From Rickettsiales bacterium (GTDB lineage: Bacteria > Pseudomonadota > Alphaproteobacteria > Rickettsiales > UBA1997), in assembly GCA_947505885.1 (NCBI GenBank), contig CANNMN010000080.1, positions 1 through 6,196 of the forward strand: DNA of 6,196 nucleotides. Direction: 5' to 3'. The number at the start of each line of letters is the position of its first letter. Position 1 is the stretch's first letter. This document shows, piece after piece, positions 1 to 5,602 of the stretch. Both the position numbers and the translations under genes were made by a program. The notes under the pieces were generated by a model, which did no database searches, was not told the DNA's origin, and worked only from the letters and a program-made list of their open reading frames with translations.

Positions 1-789
1 GAATTTTTCTGAGATAAGGCTTTTGATAAACCCTTTTTTTGCCGCAATTTGCAAGATCTTAACATCGCTACCGAACTTCTCTTTCATTTTGCTGCGCATG
101 TCACAAATCGCGTCGACTAAACCGAGTTGTGCGGCTTTTTTTCCTGACCAAAAAGCGCCGGTAAAAAGTTTTTCTTCCGATTCTTGCAACTTGCCCTGAC
201 GCCTTGAACTGACCAACTCTTTAAAGCCTTCAAAAATATCGCGCTGCGCTTCTTTTAAGATCACAACACTCTCATGATCTTCCGGCAAAAAAGGATCAAG
301 AATCGCTTTATTTTTTCCCTCCGCATGAACGCGGCGATCGACGCCGATTTTCTTAATCAGATCAACAAAACCAAAACTCGAAAAAATCACACCAATCGAG
401 CCAATAATAGAAGAGTTGTGCGCATAAATTTCGTCACCAGCAAGAAGAAGCCAATATCCGCCTGATGCAGCAACATCTTGTGCAAAAGTATAAACAGGAA
501 TTTTTTTCTCGGCACTAAGCTCGCGGATGTAGTTGTAAATCAATTCTGATTGAACCGGAGAGCCACCTGGCGAGTTAATATTCAACGCCACAGCTTTTAC
601 TTTTTTCATTTCAAAAGCACGTAGCAAAAGCGGCTCGATATTTTGCATATTCAGGCCAGATTCTAGTTTAGAATCTTTGCCAATTACGCCCTGAAGATTG
701 ACGCAAGCCACGATTGGCCGAGCTTTACAGCAAAAAACTTTTTTAAAAAAACTGCTAACTGAATAATTAGACCTCTTGCAATTGCTCAC
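1..789 (-). CDS. S49 family peptidase (SppA/SohB-like), C-terminus cut by window edge
   Basis: Serine peptidase of family S49, the family that degrades signal peptides and membrane-protein fragments. The minus strand is open for 263 codons from GTG at 789 to the window edge, with no stop. Motifs in order: PIVACVNLQGVIG (residues 25-37), NINSPGGSPVQSEL (70-83), and AASGGYW with the expected nucleophile Ser109. GSIGV follows, then GKNKAILDPFLPED, whose Lys161 fits the general-base lysine of the Ser/Lys dyad. LFTGAFWSGKKAAQLGLVDAI lies further on. There is no signal peptide or membrane anchor at the N-terminus, which is typical of the short alphaproteobacterial S49 proteins of about 280-300 residues, so little is missing. 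The GTG start is the only plausible one: an in-frame TAA lies 11 codons upstream and no other ATG, GTG or TTG comes before the conserved core. It lies inside the last 23 bases of the MFS gene, so translation is probably coupled. I see no Shine-Dalgarno sequence. The family is certain; the substrate is unknown. Confidence 0.93.
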   Translation of the reverse strand, partial: MSNCKRSNYSVSSFFKKVFCCKARPIVACVNLQGVIGKDSKLESGLNMQNIEPLLLRAFEMKKVKAVALNINSPGGSPVQSELIYNYIRELSAEKKIPVYTFAQDVAASGGYWLLLAGDEIYAHNSSIIGSIGVIFSSFGFVDLIKKIGVDRRVHAEGKNKAILDPFLPEDHESVVILKEAQRDIFEGFKELVSSRRQGKLQESEEKLFTGAFWSGKKAAQLGLVDAICDMRSKMKEKFGSDVKILQIAAKKGFIKSLISEKF

Positions 790-2092
790 TTTTATGCTGA
801 TTAAAAATTGAAAAATTCTTTAGCTGAAGCTCGCCGCGCAGAGCTTTTACAACATAGTTCAGCAAACAAAAAAAGATGAATAGAGAGAGTATTGCAATCA
901 AGGAAACCCATAAACCTTGCGCTCCGATGGTTTTCATAATTACGCCGGTAAGTAAAAGTCCAAATATGTTACCGATAAGACTTATCCGTGAAAAAGCGCT
1001 GTTCACAGCTAGGCGCTGCGTGGGTTTGTATTTTTCATTAATTAACACAAACGCCGGAAGTTTTATTCCAGAAAGACAGCCAAACATCAAAAAAAGTAGC
1101 AGATAAATTTCCTGCTCATTCTTGTTTATGAGAAGAAGATAAACGCAAATCAAAGACAGTATCGCAAAGAAAATCATCAGCATGCGTCGATTAAGTATTT
1201 CGGTAATGTAACCAATCGGGATGTAGAGAATCGTGCCGAACAAAAGTACCGATAACAGCATTGCTGCTTGATCTTGCGGCATGCCAATTTTGATTCCGTA
1301 AATGATTAAAAAAGCGCTAGCCGATGACATGGCGTAACTCACCGAAAATCCTGCAAACATAATTTTTGGCGAATTTTTTATGTAGCGCCAAATGCTGATT
1401 TTCTTTTCTTCGCGCACTTTTGAATCAAGACCTTTAAGCCTCATCAAAGGCAACATCGATAAAAGGTAAAATATTGCCGCGACTAAAAAAGAGGTAAAAT
1501 TTTCTTGAGTATTCATCAAACCTAAAACAATCGAACCGATTGAATTGCCAACTGCCACTAACATAGTACCAAATGAAATCACCATTGCTCGCACATGAGT
1601 TGGCGCCAGATCAATCATGATTGTAGCGCGAGTTACGCCGCAGGTAAAAAGCGCAGTGCCAAGAATGAAGATGCTTAATATCCACAAGAAATATCCATAA
1701 TATTGGTAGAGAAAAAGTACGGCAATTGCCGAAGCAATCGAACCGGCATAAATGCTATTAACCATTCCAGCCTTGCGTCCAATAGCAGGTAAGAAACGAG
1801 AAAAAATTACCCCGGCGCCAATTTGCGTAGCAGCAGAAAATGAAATCAAAATTTCATTCTTAACATGAAACTCGAGTTTCAATGCAATCAACACCATCAT
1901 GATTCCGTAAGCAACTGCGGCTAAAAAAATCGAAGAATAAATTGCAGCAATGTCGCGAATTAAATTCAGACCCCAATGAAATTTTTCATCCGTCGAAATT
2001 TGTTTGTTAGTTGATAAAGGAGCAAATCCCGTGCCGGCAAAATCATGATTTCGAGAAACCGTTTCTTGGTGCGAACGAAATGATATGAGCAT
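767..2092 (-). CDS. Major facilitator superfamily (MFS) transporter, 12 membrane helices
   Basis: Inner-membrane secondary transporter of 441 residues; the substrate cannot be read from the sequence. Twelve hydrophobic segments are visible at about 48-70, 80-102, 109-128, 133-152, 166-190, 200-217, 243-266, 276-298, 303-323, 328-350, 364-386 and 392-415. A charged loop (219-242, rich in K, R and E) separates the two six-helix halves. The loop between helices 2 and 3 reads RFLPAIGRKAGM, a version of MFS motif A that keeps the GRK end but not the usual Asp. The N-terminus is unusual: about 45 polar residues precede helix 1, and the next Met (65) is inside that helix, so the annotated ATG is the sensible start. 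That ATG overlaps the stop of the upstream thioredoxin-like gene as TAATG, and a GGGAG lies 11 bases upstream. The C-terminal tail after 416 is polar, as expected for a cytoplasmic end. Family confident, specificity unknown. Confidence 0.92.
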   Translation of the reverse strand: MLISFRSHQETVSRNHDFAGTGFAPLSTNKQISTDEKFHWGLNLIRDIAAIYSSIFLAAVAYGIMMVLIALKLEFHVKNEILISFSAATQIGAGVIFSRFLPAIGRKAGMVNSIYAGSIASAIAVLFLYQYYGYFLWILSIFILGTALFTCGVTRATIMIDLAPTHVRAMVISFGTMLVAVGNSIGSIVLGLMNTQENFTSFLVAAIFYLLSMLPLMRLKGLDSKVREEKKISIWRYIKNSPKIMFAGFSVSYAMSSASAFLIIYGIKIGMPQDQAAMLLSVLLFGTILYIPIGYITEILNRRMLMIFFAILSLICVYLLLINKNEQEIYLLLFLMFGCLSGIKLPAFVLINEKYKPTQRLAVNSAFSRISLIGNIFGLLLTGVIMKTIGAQGLWVSLIAILSLFIFFCLLNYVVKALRGELQLKNFSIFNQHKSEQLQEV

Positions 2093-2718
2093 TAGTTGTA
2101 AAGCTCCCGAATGATTTTGTTGCGTAGAAAGTTTTTACTTTTTTTACCGGTGAATTTTGTGATCACCTCTCCATCGCGTGAAATCAAGACAGTGAAGGGA
2201 ATTCTGCCATCGTAACGAATATTTTTTTTGTGCAAAAACTCGCGAAATCCATCTTTAAAAGCGAGGAAGCGCGGCTGAAAATAAACATCGGAATATTGAT
2301 TTAAATGCTGGTTGAGGCTTGTCGGATCTAAATCTCGATCGATTGCCAATGCAATAACTTGCAAATCAGTGTTTTGAAACTCGCGAGAAACTTCATTTAC
2401 AACTTCAAAATTCTCCGAGCAGATTTTGCACCAAGTAGTGTAAAGGTAGAGCAACACAGGCTTTTCATCATTCTTCTCCAGCTCATCAGCAATCTGTGCT
2501 GTGGTCATTGGAAGCGGATCCGCATCGTTAAATCTAATATTGCTTGATGGCGGAATTTGCACATCGGCACGCTCAACATTTTCTACGAAGTAATGCCACA
2601 AGGCTAAGCTGATTAATACTCCAGACAAGATTGTTAAAAAAAACATTTTAGGCCAAGGTTTAGGATTTTGTTTGGATTTTTGGTATTGCTTAAGCAGAAT
2701 AATTTTCTCTTCAGACAT
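2092..2718 (-). CDS. Membrane-anchored thioredoxin-like (TlpA/thioredoxin-fold) protein
   Basis: Predicted periplasmic thiol-disulfide oxidoreductase of 208 residues. A short basic N-terminus (1-24) is followed by one hydrophobic segment (about 25-45), which works as an uncleaved anchor or signal anchor. The rest forms a thioredoxin fold: strand KPVLLYLYTTWCKIC (86-100) with active-site W96-C97-K98-I99-C100, strand LQVIALAID (119-127), then RIPFTVLISRDGEVI (172-186) with the conserved cis-proline P174 opposite the CxxC. The C-terminal helix follows the pattern 'GKKSKNFLRNKII'. This order matches TlpA/ResA-type proteins that reduce or isomerise cysteines outside the cytoplasm; a role in cytochrome c maturation or another redox step is inference. 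It is the first gene of the minus-strand cluster. Its ATG is only 11 bases from the divergent folB ATG. Met25 (codon at 2646-2644) is an alternative start that would leave room for a promoter and still keep the anchor; neither start has a visible Shine-Dalgarno sequence. Confidence 0.88.
   Translation of the reverse strand: MSEEKIILLKQYQKSKQNPKPWPKMFFLTILSGVLISLALWHYFVENVERADVQIPPSSNIRFNDADPLPMTTAQIADELEKNDEKPVLLYLYTTWCKICSENFEVVNEVSREFQNTDLQVIALAIDRDLDPTSLNQHLNQYSDVYFQPRFLAFKDGFREFLHKKNIRYDGRIPFTVLISRDGEVITKFTGKKSKNFLRNKIIRELYN
2104..2108 (-). promoter_or_regulatory. Probable ribosome binding site of the MFS gene (GGGAG)
   Basis: On the minus strand GGGAG stands 11 bases before the ATG at 2092, inside the last codons of the thioredoxin-like gene. 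The spacing is a little long, but the TAATG stop/start overlap means a terminating ribosome could reinitiate here. It supports the ATG at 2092 as the real start. Confidence 0.45.
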
Positions 2719-2729
2719 TTTATTTGCAC

Positions 2730-3077
2730 ATGTTAATCAAAATTAAAAACCTCAAACTCAAGACGATTCTAGGTGTCCACGCCTGGGAAGAAAATATTAA
2801 TCGGGAAATTATTATTAACGCAGAAGTCGAAACTAATAACCTTAGTTCGTTAAGCAGCGACGATATTAAAGACACAATCGATTACGATATTTTAATTCTC
2901 AAAATTAAAAATTTAATCAGTTCAAAGAGATTCAAACTCATCGAAAAAATGGCCGCAGAAATCATGAGAGAAATCATGGAAGACACCAACATCAGCAGAT
3001 GTAAATTAGAGATAGATAAGGTTGGTGTGATTGCTGATGTAGATTCATTCTCAGTAACTCTAGAGCAGCATGGATAG
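2730..3077 (+). CDS. folB: Dihydroneopterin aldolase FolB
   Basis: Cytoplasmic enzyme of folate synthesis. It cleaves 7,8-dihydroneopterin to 6-hydroxymethyl-7,8-dihydropterin and glycolaldehyde, and usually works as an octamer of about 115-125 residues. From the ATG the product has 115 residues. Family landmarks are present: LGVHAWEENINREI near the N-terminus with the substrate-region Glu20/Glu21, the block DDIKDTIDYDIL with Tyr52, FKLIEKMAAEI with pterin-anchoring Glu72, and EIDKVGVI with Lys97 in the place of the catalytic lysine. The usual KP after that strand is KV here, a mild variation. A TTG at 2724 is in frame two codons upstream, but the ATG at 2730 places the conserved LIKIKNLKLK strand normally, so it is preferred. 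No Shine-Dalgarno sequence is visible. An AATAAT at 2698-2703 could be a -10 box, but no good -35 accompanies it. The 3' end overlaps the LptC-like gene by 8 bases. Confidence 0.92.
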   Translation: MLIKIKNLKLKTILGVHAWEENINREIIINAEVETNNLSSLSSDDIKDTIDYDILILKIKNLISSKRFKLIEKMAAEIMREIMEDTNISRCKLEIDKVGVIADVDSFSVTLEQHG

Positions 3078-3489
3078 CGCAACGGCACAAGTTTTAAAAC
3101 TCATTCAGTCTCAACATAAAATAAAAAAATTCCTGACGATTTCTTGCTATGCATTAATCATTGGCGGGGTTTTTGTTTATGTTTTTTATGGCTTTAGAAA
3201 AAGCAATGCAATCAAGCTAGTTAAGGATCGAGCAGAAAGTCTGAAAGATTACAAGACTGAGAAAGTCATGACTAATCCACGCATTAAGATTCAGCATGGA
3301 GATGGAAATATTTACGACATTCGCGCCAAAAAAGCTCTACACGAAAATGAGCAAGAGGTGATTATGTATGATGTTTTTGCTGAAGGAAAAATAGGCAAGA
3401 TTACAGCAGGAGAATTAGAAATTACTGAGTCAGGAGATCATATGGTTTTCACAAAAAATCCTGTTTTGATTTTGAATCAGACGGAGTAG
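3070..3489 (+). CDS. lptC: LptC-like LPS export protein, short
   Basis: Likely bitopic inner-membrane protein of the LptBFGC lipopolysaccharide export machine; LptC passes LPS from the LptBFG transporter to periplasmic LptA. The 139-residue product has a basic cytoplasmic N-terminus (about 1-20), one membrane helix (21-41) and a periplasmic domain. That domain reads TNPRIKIQHGDGNIYDIRAKKAL, then VIMYDVFAEGKIGKI, then ITAGELEI, MVFTKNPVLIL. This alternating beta pattern, with NPR near the start and an xxYDIRAxxA block, fits the LptC/DUF1239 beta-jellyroll of alphaproteobacteria. It is short: family members are typically 180-200 residues, and the second half of the jellyroll is absent. The reading frame ends in TAG TAA. 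The start codon lies in the last codons of folB (overlap 8 bases, with AGAG four bases upstream), so translation is probably coupled to folB. No lptA or lptB follows, which differs from the common lptC-lptA-lptB order. Assignment rests on pattern rather than strong motifs. Confidence 0.74.
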   Translation: MDSATAQVLKLIQSQHKIKKFLTISCYALIIGGVFVYVFYGFRKSNAIKLVKDRAESLKDYKTEKVMTNPRIKIQHGDGNIYDIRAKKALHENEQEVIMYDVFAEGKIGKITAGELEITESGDHMVFTKNPVLILNQTE

Positions 3490-3499
3490 TAACTTACGC

Positions 3500-3517
3500 C
3501 TACCAATATCTTGGTAG
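3500..3517. repeat. Perfect 7-bp hairpin downstream of the LptC-like gene
   Basis: CTACCAA, loop TATC, TTGGTAG. The hairpin begins 10 bases after the LptC-like stop codon. A looser outer stem surrounds it: AACTTAC (3491-3497) against GTAAG-AG-TT (3526-3534, two unpaired bases). No T-run follows, so it is not a classic intrinsic terminator. It may stabilise the 3' end of the folB-lptC transcript or belong to the neighbouring palindromic repeat. Confidence 0.55.
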
Positions 3518-3529
3518 TCATTCCTGTAA

Positions 3530-3543
3530 GAGTTAATCAACTC
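3530..3543. repeat. GAGTT/AACTC hairpin
   Basis: A perfect 5-bp stem GAGTT-AATC-AACTC. The same stem sequence, one base pair longer, recurs at 5675-5691 (CGAGTT-TCAAC-AACTCG) in the other intergenic region. A decayed version lies at 3582-3597. It marks the start of the repeat copy at 3541-3606 and suggests that these gaps are built from related palindromic units. Confidence 0.5.
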
Positions 3544-3606
3544 GGTTTCGCAAGAGGAAAATCTTAGACAAATTACGCAACCGAATTTTTGAACTCGCAC
3601 AAGGAA
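3541..3606 (-). repeat. Intergenic repeat, copy B (matches 5667-5741 in reverse orientation)
   Basis: The minus strand of this stretch aligns over its whole length with the plus strand at 5667-5741. Exact blocks are a 12-base match (3592-3603 with 5669-5680, CTTGTGCGAGTT) and an 11-base match (3546-3556 with 5726-5736, CTCTTGCGAAA). In between, the order TCGTAA..TCTAA.AT..TTTC is kept. By hand alignment roughly three quarters of positions agree, apart from an 8-base gap. Both copies lie between genes. A reading frame of about 28 codons crosses this copy, but it has no start codon and is broken by stops in the other copy, so conservation is probably at DNA or RNA level. Confidence 0.62.
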
Positions 3607-3634
3607 CGAAAAAAGAATGAGATAAAAAATAATT

Positions 3635-3640
3635 AAAGAG
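3635..3640 (+). promoter_or_regulatory. Ribosome binding site of aroC (AAAGAG)
   Basis: AAAGAG is placed seven bases before the aroC ATG at 3648. It is a modest Shine-Dalgarno match with good spacing in an otherwise A-rich leader, and it supports the chosen start. The stretch 3607-3647 is A-rich and probably also carries the aroC promoter, since aroC lies 158 bases from the LptC-like gene, but I cannot point to a convincing -35/-10 pair. Confidence 0.5.
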
Positions 3641-3647
3641 ACAGATA

Positions 3648-4727
3648 ATGAGCAACAAATTCGGCGAAATTTTTTCACTAACTACCTGGGGCGAAAGTCA
3701 TGGTGAAGCAATCGGTTGTGTGGTTGATGGTTGCCCTTCCCTTCTTTCCTTAGACGAAAGCGACATTCAAAAATATCTCGATAAGCGTCGTCCTGGACAG
3801 TCTAAATTCACAACACAGCGCCAAGAAAGAGATAGGGTTAAAATTTTTTCCGGGGTCTTCGAAGGCAAGACCACTGGCACTCCAATCAGTCTGGTAATTT
3901 TTAACGAAGACCACAAATCCGGCGATTATTCTGAGATCAAAGACAAGTTTCGTCCGAATCACGCTGACTACGCTTACTTCAAAAAATATGGCATTCGCGA
4001 TTATCGCGGTGGCGGCAGATCATCAGCGCGCGAAACGGCGATGCGCGTTGCTGCAGGCGCAATTGCTCGTAAAGTTCTTGAGCAAGAAAAAATCGAAATC
4101 ACCGGCTATTTAACTCAAATCGGCGAGAAAAAAATCGAGCGCTCGCGCCTTGATTTTGCCGAGATCGACAAGAATGACTTCTTTTGTCCTGATGCTATCG
4201 CCGCGAAAAACTTTGAAGATTATTTAACTGAAATCAGAAAATCTGGCGACTCTGTCGGCGCTATTATTGAGGTAGTAGCCCGCAACGTTCCTGTTGGTTT
4301 TGGCGAACCAATTTATAATAAACTCGACGCCCGTCTTGCTTCGGCAATGATGTCAATCAATGCCGTGAAAGGTTTTGAAATAGGCGACGGCATGAATGCC
4401 GCGAACAAAAAAGGTTCAGAGCTTGCTGATGAAATGTTTAGTAAAAATGGCAAAGTTGAATTCGCTTCGAACTATTCTGGCGGCACTTTAGGAGGAATTT
4501 CTTCCGGCCAAGATATTGTTGTGCGCTTTGCGGTAAAGCCGACGAGCTCAATTTTAATCCCGCGCAAAACCATCGATATCGAAGGCAAAAATACCGAGAT
4601 TATCACCAAAGGTCGTCACGATCCATGCGTTGGAATTCGCGCCGTTCCAGTGGGCGAAGCGATGATGGCCTGCGTTCTTGCTGACTTTCTTCTGCTCCAC
4701 AAAGCGCGCCAAAACAACACAAACTAA
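3648..4727 (+). CDS. aroC: Chorismate synthase AroC
   Basis: Last enzyme of the shikimate pathway. It eliminates phosphate from 5-enolpyruvylshikimate-3-phosphate to give chorismate, with reduced FMN as cofactor, and works as a cytoplasmic homotetramer. The 359-residue length is normal. All three family signatures are present: [16 protein letters not shown] (residues 15-30, active-site His18), [20 protein letters not shown] (119-138), and [17 protein letters not shown] (323-339). [16 protein letters not shown] (47-62) and [14 protein letters not shown] (277-290) are also standard. There is no flavin reductase extension, so this is the monofunctional form, which needs an outside source of reduced flavin. 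The ATG is preceded by AAAGAG at proper spacing. The upstream gap holds repeat and hairpin sequences. The downstream 101 bases separate it from the secreted low-complexity gene. Its presence implies a retained shikimate pathway, which fits with folate synthesis represented by folB. Codon use matches its neighbours. Confidence 0.99.
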   Translation: MSNKFGEIFSLTTWGESHGEAIGCVVDGCPSLLSLDESDIQKYLDKRRPGQSKFTTQRQERDRVKIFSGVFEGKTTGTPISLVIFNEDHKSGDYSEIKDKFRPNHADYAYFKKYGIRDYRGGGRSSARETAMRVAAGAIARKVLEQEKIEITGYLTQIGEKKIERSRLDFAEIDKNDFFCPDAIAAKNFEDYLTEIRKSGDSVGAIIEVVARNVPVGFGEPIYNKLDARLASAMMSINAVKGFEIGDGMNAANKKGSELADEMFSKNGKVEFASNYSGGTLGGISSGQDIVVRFAVKPTSSILIPRKTIDIEGKNTEIITKGRHDPCVGIRAVPVGEAMMACVLADFLLLHKARQNNTN

Positions 4728-4791
4728 TTATTTCGGAATCTCTTTAGTTGCTGTCTTAGTTTTAAAAAATAAGCCTGCGTGCCGTTCGAGC

Positions 4792-4806
4792 GAGCTGCCC
4801 GAGCTC
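4792..4806. repeat. Hairpin GAGCT-GCCCG-AGCTC between aroC and the next gene
   Basis: A perfect 5-bp GC-rich stem in the 101-base gap after aroC, followed by ATTTAAAAATAATC. No T-run follows, so terminator function is weak at best. It ends 22 bases before the next ATG and could equally lie in the 5' leader of that gene. An AATAAT at 4814-4819 resembles a -10 box but has no matching -35. Confidence 0.35.
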
Positions 4807-4828
4807 ATTTAAAAATAATCAAAAACTT

Positions 4829-5515
4829 ATGAAAAAATTTCTCACACTTAGCGCAACTGCGTGTTTGGTAGTTACAACAGCTCTTGCTCAACCTGGCCCT
4901 GGTGGCGCTGGCGGCCCTGGTGCTGGTGGTGGACAGCAACGTCCTCAAGGCGGAACGCAACAACAAGGCGGCGGCTCATCTGGTGGCGGACAGCAACGTC
5001 CTCAATCGACGAATCAAAATGGTGGTCAACAACAACGCCCTCAAGGTGGAATGCAGCAGCAAGGTGGCGGTTCATCAAGTGGTAGAGAAATGAAACGTGA
5101 TCAACGTGAAATTAAATCTGACAAAGCTGAGGTTAGAAGCGATAGACAAGAACTCAAAAATGACATCAAGAACGGCGCGAGCAAAGAAGAAATTGCTAAA
5201 GACAGAAAAGAGCTAAGACAAGATAGAAAAGAGCTTAGAAGCGATAAAAGAGAGATGAGACAAGATGGAAGAGAAATGAAAAGAGAAGGAGAAGCTGAAG
5301 GTCGCGGAGAAAAAGAAATGGGCGGCGGTAAAGAAGGAAATCGCAGTGAAAAACCCCGCCGCAAAGAAGGTGGAAGTGATCGCAATGAAGATAGAATGGA
5401 TAATCGCAGCGACAGAAAAGATGATAGATCAGATCGTCGCGAAAATCGTCGCGACAAAATGGAAAAAAACTCTTCTCAAGGATCTTCGGAAAATACGGAT
5501 AGATCTGCAGAGTAA
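4829..5515 (+). CDS. Secreted low-complexity protein: Gly/Gln-rich segment, then charged heptad helix
   Basis: Unrecognised 228-residue protein of unknown function. Residues 1-20 form a clear Sec signal peptide (basic start, hydrophobic core, A-L-A before Gln21), so the mature protein is periplasmic or outside. Residues 21-85 are a disordered Gly/Gln/Pro/Ser segment with repeated QQRPQ and QQQGGGSS units. Residues 86-154 contain eight to nine heptads of the type (R/K)E(L/M/I)(R/K)xD(R/K), for example KELRQDR and KELRSDK, interrupted once by KNGASK; this should form a long charged single helix or coiled coil. Residues 155-228 are rich in R, D, E, K, G and S and probably disordered. There are no cysteines in the mature chain, no membrane segment and no enzyme motif. 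Similar charged repeats preceded by a signal peptide occur in other proteobacterial hypothetical proteins. The coding strand is purine-rich, which leaves an open antisense frame. A strong terminator 22 bases downstream supports a real gene. No Shine-Dalgarno is visible; the leader is A-rich. Confidence 0.87.
   Translation: MKKFLTLSATACLVVTTALAQPGPGGAGGPGAGGGQQRPQGGTQQQGGGSSGGGQQRPQSTNQNGGQQQRPQGGMQQQGGGSSSGREMKRDQREIKSDKAEVRSDRQELKNDIKNGASKEEIAKDRKELRQDRKELRSDKREMRQDGREMKREGEAEGRGEKEMGGGKEGNRSEKPRRKEGGSDRNEDRMDNRSDRKDDRSDRRENRRDKMEKNSSQGSSENTDRSAE
4931..5005 (+). repeat. Short tandem-type duplication inside the low-complexity gene
   Basis: The 18-base sequence GGACAGCAACGTCCTCAA occurs exactly at 4931-4948 and 4988-5005, and a degenerate third unit follows near 5027-5046. 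A second pair, coding for GG(T/M)QQQGGGSS, lies between and after them. The period is 57 bases (19 codons), so changes in unit number keep the reading frame. This suggests growth by slippage or unequal recombination. Confidence 0.8.
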
Positions 5516-5537
5516 TTTAGTTAGTTAGATCAATCTG

Positions 5538-5571
5538 ACCGGCTCTGAAGAAATTCAGGGCCGGTTTTTTT
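5538..5571 (+). terminator. Rho-independent terminator of the low-complexity gene
   Basis: An 11-bp stem CCGGCTCTGAA (5539-5549), tetraloop GAAA and TTCAGGGCCGG (5554-5564), with one G-U pair, is followed by seven T residues (5565-5571). It starts 22 bases after the stop codon. The minus strand has no T-run after the stem, so it acts only on plus-strand transcription and does not serve the converging ATPase gene. Confidence 0.94.
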
Positions 5572-5602
5572 GTGGACAATTTTTATTATCGAGCTCTTGG
5601 AA

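Noticed and set aside
3491..3575. Possible tRNA or tRNA-like cloverleaf
   Set aside because: Several stems are present, but there is no anticodon arm of proper geometry, no T-arm GGTTCRA motif and no acceptor pairing.
3537..3619. Short plus-strand frame reading RKRKILDKLRNRIFELAQG through repeat copy B
   Set aside because: It looks helix-like but has no start codon after the in-frame TAA, and the matching copy at 5667-5741 contains stops, so it is unlikely to be a peptide.
3430..3678. Minus-strand frame of 82 codons with a hydrophobic N-terminus
   Set aside because: It begins inside the 5' end of aroC and runs through the repeat region into the LptC-like gene. There is no ribosome site and no family pattern, and it overlaps confidently coding sequence at both ends.
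4814..4819. AATAAT as the -10 box of the low-complexity gene (and the same hexamer at 2698-2703 and 3628-3633)
   Set aside because: Each matches five of six -10 positions, but none has a recognisable -35 box at 16-18 bases, and the hexamer is common in sequence this AT-rich.
4792..4822. Intrinsic terminator for aroC
   Set aside because: The stem is only 5 bp and is followed by ATTTAAAAATAATC rather than a T-run.
5101..5457. Open antisense frame of 118 codons opposite the low-complexity gene
   Set aside because: It is a product of the purine-rich coding strand: the antisense frame is a Ser/Leu/Arg/Pro-rich string with no domain, start context or ribosome site. The plus-strand frame has a signal peptide and a terminator.
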